From Fidelibacterota bacterium (GTDB lineage: Bacteria > Fidelibacterota > Marinisomatia > SCGC-AAA003-L08 > D37C17): DNA of 7,606 nucleotides. Positions 1 through 5,303 of the stretch are shown here, in pieces. The translations under genes and the position numbers were made by a program. Numbering within the stretch: the first letter of the stretch is position 1; every line of letters starts with the position of its first letter. Below the pieces are notes generated by a model, which was not told the DNA's origin, made no database searches, and worked only from the letters and a program-made list of their open reading frames with translations. Location of the stretch: positions 1 to 7,606 of the forward strand of contig PAJD01000013.1 of assembly GCA_002705605.1 (NCBI GenBank), in the 5' to 3' direction.

Positions 1-170
1 GATAAAATCCAATTAACAAGCAGTACAATATCTTGAATATTTATTATTTCATCTGAATTAAGATCTGCTAAATAAGCTTCCATTGATGATGGAGTTTGCC
101 CTAAAATAATATTTATTAATCTAACAATATCAACAACATCTATTCCACCATCTTGATTTATATCTCCAAG
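1..170 (-). other. Dockerin type I-like tail (two EF-hand-like repeats) of the C25 protein
   Basis: Two 12-residue calcium-loop-like motifs are visible. The first has D1457, N1459, D1461, D1465 and D1468 at loop positions 1, 3, 5, 9 and 12. The second has D1490, N1492, D1494, N1498 and D1501. Each is followed by a hydrophobic helix (RLINIIL and LLVNWIL), and 33 residues separate the loops, as in type I dockerins. In cellulosomes this module binds cohesin. Here no cohesin or carbohydrate enzyme is nearby, so its partner is unknown. The repeat pair is essentially complete at the window edge, so the stop codon probably lies within a few codons beyond it. Confidence 0.8.
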
Positions 171-3100
171 CATCATACCTGTATCAGATATTAGCAAATC
201 AATAGGAATGACCATGTTTTGTTCCATAGAGCTAGATTCAACTACTAAAAATGACTTATATTCATTATAACCTAATCCTTCAGAATCTAATTCTAATCCC
301 ATAGTTATTGATTCATTATAAGGAACCTGAGCTGAACCATTTGAATTAATAGAAACCCAAGATGGAGCTAAATCAAATACAATTGACATATTATTTTCCA
401 TGAAATCATCACTATTATAAGTAGACTCTAAACCAAAGTCACCATTAACATCTATCATTCCTATAGTTGCTGAGCCTGTATCACCTATCATATTTCTATA
501 ATTAACTTTTATTTCACCCGATGGATATAAAACAACTTGAAAATCAAATACTCGATCATCTCCAGACCAATGAATTACATTATCATACCAAATAACTGTT
601 CTTTCACTATTTGAATGATATTTTATCTGCCCTTGACCAGAATTATTTTCTTGATTCTCAGGATTTAAATCATCCCAAAATGCAAAAATTGCACCTCTTG
701 GTGAATCTTGATCAAATACTGGCTGGTTATTCCAAGCTTCACTAGTTGCACCAAATGAAATCCATCCATTTGCCATAACAGCACAAAAACTATAATTATT
801 ATCATAAAAAGGGAATGGAAAATTAATATTAGCAATTGATCCTGAATCATTATCTGGCATTACTAAAAGAGTGTTATTATCAGAAATATCAATCCATTCA
901 TAATCTACCATATCATCAACACTTGATTTAGTCCAAGAATAGCCAAAATCATCAATCTCAGTAACAGAAGAATAATGGGATGATAATTTAGCTTCATAAA
1001 TAAAAACAGATCCCTCTTCTCCATCGTTTGAAATACTCAAATCAAAATCAAATTGATCCTCAGGCTGTAAATCAAATGAAAAACTATCAGCACTATATAA
1101 TGGTTCAGGAGTTGCATATAAATAAGGGTTTCCTGTTGTTATAAATAATGCTGTTTGATCTGACAATGGCATTGATGATGGATGATAAGTATTATTGTAA
1201 GTATACTGTAGCCCATCATTAGATAAATGATTTTCAATTCCTACAGTACAATACTGTCCATGCACAACTGCACCATCATAATTGCCCACAGGATAATCAC
1301 CTACACTGTTATTATTAAATTCTTTAAATTGTATCTTTATTTCATCATCGCCTGTTACTGTTTGTGAATCTGTATTATATAATATCACCTGAAATGATTC
1401 TAATGAATTATTATAAAAAGTTCTAACATCAGACCATTCAACAACAAAATAATCATTAAGCTGATCATAATAAGTAATAACATCTCCACCTCCAGTTGTC
1501 ATTAAATCATCCCAAAATACAGCGACCATTTTGGGTGGTCCTCCAGGACCTGGTAATGTATAATTTCTAAAAGACCTCATATCTGTGTCACCAAACGCAA
1601 TCCAACCATTAGAACATATACTCAACCTATCATAATCAATTCCATAAAATGTAAACTCAAATGGCAAATCTATAGTCTCTACATCATCTCCATTATCACC
1701 ATTATCATTTAAATTATTTAATTCTTGGCCAGGACCACCATAGTTTGGATCAATTTCAATCCAATCATATGTAGGTGCTAATTCGTAATCATCATTTTGA
1801 TCATATATGAAATATCCATAGCTATCAGGACCCAAAGGATCTGTAACTGACACTTCTCCAATTTGCAATTGTATCATCTTAGATGAAGAAAAACCACTTG
1901 TTGTAGAAATATTAATAGGAATAGAAACCATAAGACCGTTCGTTAAATTCTCATTTATAGAAACATTTAATAATTCATTTGATTGAACAGTTTGGCCTAT
2001 AGCTGAATTAGGAAATGTGATTTGATATCCACTTATTCCTAAAATTGAAGCAGAAAAATCTAAGCTAGCAGTTACATTCTCTAAATTAACTAGGCCAGTA
2101 TTCGATAATTGAAAAATCAATGAAGAATCTTCTCCTCTATCTAATATTCCATTATTATTTCCATCATTAACTACAATGGCTTCAATTATAACATCTCCAG
2201 CAACTACATTTATAGGAATTCCAAAATTCCAAATTTGACTTTCTTGACCTGATGACGCAATTGAAAGTCTCAAACCTGCATCATCATTAATTGAAAAATT
2301 TTCTGAAACAGAAATTTCAAAACTACTGATTTCAGTAATACCATCTTGGAAATTATTTGGTGATATATTATCAATTAATTCACCATCTGTAATAATGATT
2401 TTATCAGATAAACTACTCAATTGAAACACAGAATAAATAAAACTTTCAGATGATAAATTTTCTATATTAAAACTTAGCTCAGCTGTTTCTCCGGGGTTTA
2501 AAATACCATCTCCATTTCCTCCTTGAGTATCATCTATATTGACTGAGCTGTTTAAAATATTTAACTCTGAAGAATTTGAAGATATGCTAACTGTTGTTTC
2601 AACAGGAATACAATTTTGACACCTTGATGTCACAAATACTGAACCGCTATTATATTCAGACCCAATATCAAAATCTGCAATTCCATCTTGGTTAGATAGT
2701 GAAGTTATTTGCATTTCAGGACTACTAAAACCTGGTTTATAGAGCGTTACTATAACATTAGCTTGGGGCATTCCAAGCTGATCTAATACTTCTACTTGAA
2801 AATTATCAGAACCATTTAGAATCTCTTCATTATGATTAACTATTAATTCTTTAGCTGTAGAAGTCCATAATTGAGTAGAAGGATCTCCCATCAAACTATT
2901 CCATGTAGCAAACAAATAAACATTATCATTTGGATTTTGTGGATAAATTTCATTTAAAGCAAGTCTTCCATAATTCAAGGCCTCCCCTGCAGTTCTTGCT
3001 CCATAAAGAAAAATTCCGTCATACATCCCCATATTAACAATATTATTAAAGGCTGTATGAGTATATGGCTGTGCTGTACCAATTGCTGCTATAGCACCCT

Positions 3101-4532
3101 TTGGACTTGCAACAGATCCTGCTCTAAATAAAGATTCTACTATACATGAATTATCAGATTCAAAAGATCCTGTATCACAGGTTAGAGTTGTTAAAAAAGG
3201 TAGTTTAAATCCATTACTCAATGCATTAACATCTGATTGAGTAAAATTACTGAAACCATAAAAACCCCTATAATTCAAATAGGAGACTCCATCATTAATT
3301 TGATCTCTCATAAAAGAATCAAAATTACTACCGCTATATTGAGTTCTAACATCAGTAATGCCACCATGAATATCAAACAAAGAATTTATATACTCGTTTG
3401 TAATTACAGTTGAAATACCTGAATCATAAGGGTCGCCTACTAAAGCAGCAGTACCCATCCAATCTGTTTCATTAGAATAATTTTTCTCATAACCAATAAT
3501 TTTAGTAACTACAGTTAAGAGCTCTCCAACATTACTTACAGACATCCTTCCAATTACAATATCTGACAATAAATCATTTCCTTCTAATAAAGTATAAGGA
3601 TAATCACCTTCACCACTGGCAGAATCGCCCCACCATCCACCTCCACCTCCAGAAGCAATATAAGTATTTACATCTATACTTCCATTTGCATCTCCTACTA
3701 AACAAACAAATTCTGGTGGATTATTTGCGTTATAGTATAAATTTGAAATATAATTTTTTATTGATGTTGTGGAGTTCCCTATTTCATCAACTGAAATAAC
3801 ATCTACTTCAAAGCCTTGCTGTCTTCTCCACTCAACTAAAGGCTTAAAAAATGTATTGTAATCAGAAGTAGCAACATTTCCACCACAAATATATAAAATT
3901 GATGGACTTTGTATAGTTCTAGAATCTGTATAATCATTATCATTAATTATCATATTTTTATACATATTCTCAAATATTTTTGAACCTTTACTTACATTAT
4001 TTGAGATTCTTAGATCTTCTGTTTCAGAAATAGTAATGCTAACATTCCTATAAACTTTTAATTCTTTTTTATAAGGATTATACTCAAATGGAACTAATGA
4101 AATACTTAGCATCTCGTATCCTCTTAGTGATTGAATCGTATACTCTAAATTTTTATTGGGATAAGACATATCCGAAGAATACAATTGATTATTTTTAGTA
4201 ATTTGATTATCAATACTATGTTTTTGAGCTGGGTACAAATTAATATCAGTATAAGTGTCATATTCTAAAATGTCATATTCAACACTATAGCTCTTATTAT
4301 TCTCTATTGCATAATTAAAACTGAACTGAGGTAGATCAGGCTCTCCATATCTATCAATTTTACCATCTGAAGTTGTTAGTATTTCCTTATAATCGCCTTT
4401 TCCACCTATAGAATATTCTCCAATGTTAAAAGAAATACTAGCACTTGTTAATGAAGAATTATCATTAACTAAAAAATTACTCGATAAAACAAAATTAATA
4501 AATAAAATAGCAACTACTGTTTTTAACCTCAA
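1..4532 (-). CDS. Secreted gingipain-like (peptidase C25 family) multidomain protein with dockerin-like tail, 3' end outside the window
   Basis: The frame is open from a TTG at 4532 to the window edge: 1,510 full codons, then a partial Ser codon. TTG is chosen because AGGAG lies 5 nt upstream, a signal peptide follows directly, and the first in-frame ATG is codon 122. Residues 1 to about 20 are basic then hydrophobic (Sec signal). Residues 25-205 resemble the C25 propeptide (GEPDLP at 63-68, LRGY at 136-139). Residues 211-553 are the C25 domain: LVGDA with D281, then TLTC with C452 aligning to the gingipain catalytic Cys. The usual GHG motif is replaced by NYRGFYG (420-426). Ig-like and CARDB-like modules follow, with E682 and E801 in matching GxLxxGE motifs, then two related beta domains (922-1135, 1211-1387) and a dockerin-like pair (1457-1510). 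The protein is probably exported or surface-attached. Known C25 members are cysteine endopeptidases; whether this one is active is uncertain. No type IX sorting domain is visible, though the C-terminus is missing. Confidence 0.85.
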   Translation of the reverse strand, partial: MRLKTVVAILFINFVLSSNFLVNDNSSLTSASISFNIGEYSIGGKGDYKEILTTSDGKIDRYGEPDLPQFSFNYAIENNKSYSVEYDILEYDTYTDINLYPAQKHSIDNQITKNNQLYSSDMSYPNKNLEYTIQSLRGYEMLSISLVPFEYNPYKKELKVYRNVSITISETEDLRISNNVSKGSKIFENMYKNMIINDNDYTDSRTIQSPSILYICGGNVATSDYNTFFKPLVEWRRQQGFEVDVISVDEIGNSTTSIKNYISNLYYNANNPPEFVCLVGDANGSIDVNTYIASGGGGGWWGDSASGEGDYPYTLLEGNDLLSDIVIGRMSVSNVGELLTVVTKIIGYEKNYSNETDWMGTAALVGDPYDSGISTVITNEYINSLFDIHGGITDVRTQYSGSNFDSFMRDQINDGVSYLNYRGFYGFSNFTQSDVNALSNGFKLPFLTTLTCDTGSFESDNSCIVESLFRAGSVASPKGAIAAIGTAQPYTHTAFNNIVNMGMYDGIFLYGARTAGEALNYGRLALNEIYPQNPNDNVYLFATWNSLMGDPSTQLWTSTAKELIVNHNEEILNGSDNFQVEVLDQLGMPQANVIVTLYKPGFSSPEMQITSLSNQDGIADFDIGSEYNSGSVFVTSRCQNCIPVETTVSISSNSSELNILNSSVNIDDTQGGNGDGILNPGETAELSFNIENLSSESFIYSVFQLSSLSDKIIITDGELIDNISPNNFQDGITEISSFEISVSENFSINDDAGLRLSIASSGQESQIWNFGIPINVVAGDVIIEAIVVNDGNNNGILDRGEDSSLIFQLSNTGLVNLENVTASLDFSASILGISGYQITFPNSAIGQTVQSNELLNVSINENLTNGLMVSIPINISTTSGFSSSKMIQLQIGEVSVTDPLGPDSYGYFIYDQNDDYELAPTYDWIEIDPNYGGPGQELNNLNDNGDNGDDVETIDLPFEFTFYGIDYDRLSICSNGWIAFGDTDMRSFRNYTLPGPGGPPKMVAVFWDDLMTTGGGDVITYYDQLNDYFVVEWSDVRTFYNNSLESFQVILYNTDSQTVTGDDEIKIQFKEFNNNSVGDYPVGNYDGAVVHGQYCTVGIENHLSNDGLQYTYNNTYHPSSMPLSDQTALFITTGNPYLYATPEPLYSADSFSFDLQPEDQFDFDLSISNDGEEGSVFIYEAKLSSHYSSVTEIDDFGYSWTKSSVDDMVDYEWIDISDNNTLLVMPDNDSGSIANINFPFPFYDNNYSFCAVMANGWISFGATSEAWNNQPVFDQDSPRGAIFAFWDDLNPENQENNSGQGQIKYHSNSERTVIWYDNVIHWSGDDRVFDFQVVLYPSGEIKVNYRNMIGDTGSATIGMIDVNGDFGLESTYNSDDFMENNMSIVFDLAPSWVSINSNGSAQVPYNESITMGLELDSEGLGYNEYKSFLVVESSSMEQNMVIPIDLLISDTGMMLGDINQDGGIDVVDIVRLINIILGQTPSSMEAYLADLNSDEIINIQDIVLLVNWIL
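372..902 (-). repeat. Second copy of a duplicated beta-rich domain in the C25 protein
   Basis: Residues 1211-1387 start with YEWIDI and contain NGWISFG (W1257), then FWDDL, then alternating hydrophobic strands with FQVVLYPSG. The same landmarks occur in the same order 280 to 289 residues earlier in the protein, so this is an internal domain duplication. The copies have diverged and would not be found as a DNA repeat. The fold and ligand are not recognised; an extracellular adhesive or structural role is an inference. Confidence 0.65.
1128..1769 (-). repeat. First copy of the duplicated beta-rich domain in the C25 protein
   Basis: Residues 922-1135 open with YDWIEIDP, then an acidic Asn/Gly/Asp-rich loop. 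NGWIAFG (W977), FWDDL and FQVILYNTD follow. These match the landmarks of the later copy at residues 1211-1387. This copy is longer, with an inserted Gly/Pro-rich turn before FWDDL and a longer strand region after it. The Asp/Asn-rich loop near residues 935-950 could bind calcium, but that is a guess. Confidence 0.65.
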
Positions 4533-4536
4533 TTTT

Positions 4537-4542
4537 TCTCCT
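4537..4542 (-). promoter_or_regulatory. Strong Shine-Dalgarno site for the C25 gene
   Basis: Read on the minus strand this is AGGAGA, with the AGGAG core 5 nt before the TTG at 4532. It decides the non-ATG start of the peptidase gene. The two plus-strand genes have no comparable site. Confidence 0.8.
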
Positions 4543-4567
4543 TTTTAACTTTAAATAAAGTTATATA

Positions 4568-4573
4568 ATTATA
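4568..4573 (-). promoter_or_regulatory. Candidate -10 box (TATAAT) for the C25 gene
   Basis: The complement reads TATAAT, a perfect sigma-70-type -10 hexamer, upstream of the Shine-Dalgarno site. There is no matching -35 at 16-18 bp. In such A+T-rich DNA a chance match is quite possible, so support is weak. Confidence 0.35.
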
Positions 4574-4640
4574 CCTTAATACAATAAAAAGTATATTATT
4601 ACAACATGTAACTAAAATTATTATGTAAATTTCTATTTAT

Positions 4641-5303
4641 ATGAATAATAAAATTAACCTAATAATTGATTTTGATAGTACTTTTATTAAAGTTGAAACC
4701 ATTGAGATTTTAGCAGATTTTTCATTGTCTAATCAAAACAATAAAATTCAAATATTAAATCAAATAAAAGATATTACCAACAAAGCTATGGCTGGTGATA
4801 TCCCCTTTTCAGAAGCTTTAGATAAAAGAATACAATTAATAAATCCAACAATTGATGATATTAATAAAACTATAAAATTTTTAAAGTCTCAAATTTCAAC
4901 TAGTTTTCTCAATAATAAGGATTTTTTTAAATCATATAATAAAAATTGCTTTATTATATCTGGAGGATTTAAAGAAATTATTATTCCATTGGTAGCTGAT
5001 TTTAATATATCCAAAAAACATATTTATGCAAATACATTTATATATAATAATAATAGAATATATATAGATAAAACCAATCCATTATCACAAAATAATGGCA
5101 AAAATTTAATTGCTAAGAATATTTCAGGTGATAACATAATTATTGGTGATGGATATACTGATTATGAAGTAAAAAAAGATGGGAATGCAAAAAAATTCAT
5201 TCAGTTTACTGAAAATATTAACAGAAAATCATTAAACAACAAAGCTGACTTTATATCTAATGACTTTAAAAAAATCATATCATATATAGACAATGATATC
5301 TAA
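4641..5303 (+). CDS. serB: Phosphoserine phosphatase-type HAD hydrolase (SerB-like)
   Basis: This complete 220-residue cytoplasmic protein likely hydrolyses O-phospho-L-serine to serine, the last step of the phosphorylated serine pathway. All HAD motifs are visible: motif I DFDST, with D10 (nucleophile) and D12 (acid/base); motif II ISGG with S107; motif III K154 in GKN; motif IV GDGYTD with D170 and D174. The cap segment after motif I carries E19 and the M50-x-G-x-x-x-F-x-x-A-L-x-x-R63 pattern typical of phosphoserine phosphatases, which argues against a generic HAD assignment. Length fits the single-domain form without an ACT domain. The start is the only sensible ATG: upstream ATGs at 4606 and 4623 are each followed at once by TAA. 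No Shine-Dalgarno site is seen. The 3' end overlaps the next gene by 11 bp. A related HAD-IB phosphomonoesterase is the main alternative. Confidence 0.8.
   Translation: MNNKINLIIDFDSTFIKVETIEILADFSLSNQNNKIQILNQIKDITNKAMAGDIPFSEALDKRIQLINPTIDDINKTIKFLKSQISTSFLNNKDFFKSYNKNCFIISGGFKEIIIPLVADFNISKKHIYANTFIYNNNRIYIDKTNPLSQNNGKNLIAKNISGDNIIIGDGYTDYEVKKDGNAKKFIQFTENINRKSLNNKADFISNDFKKIISYIDNDI

Larger units (their letters stand above)
4533..4640. promoter_or_regulatory. Divergent intergenic region between the C25 gene and the serB-like gene
   Basis: This 108-bp, very A+T-rich region must carry promoters for both directions. On the minus strand a perfect TATAAT (4568-4573) sits 35 nt before the TTG start codon. 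No good -35 element is seen at the usual distance. On the plus strand no confident promoter is seen; TAAATTTC at 4626-4633 loosely resembles the Bacteroidetes TAnnTTTG -7 element. A short inverted repeat, TTACA-ACA-TGTAA (4599-4611), lies in the middle. No terminator hairpin or riboswitch is apparent. Confidence 0.5.

Noticed and set aside
665..850. 61-codon minus-strand reading frame starting at ATG
   Set aside because: It lies inside the C25 gene on the same strand in another frame, where the long frame shows clear domain motifs. Its product is low-complexity and hydrophobic, as expected for an A+T-rich shadow.
3361..3370. H389 in a HisGlyGly context as the gingipain catalytic His
   Set aside because: It lies 63 residues before C452, about twice the family spacing, and outside the NYRG segment that aligns with the usual His motif.
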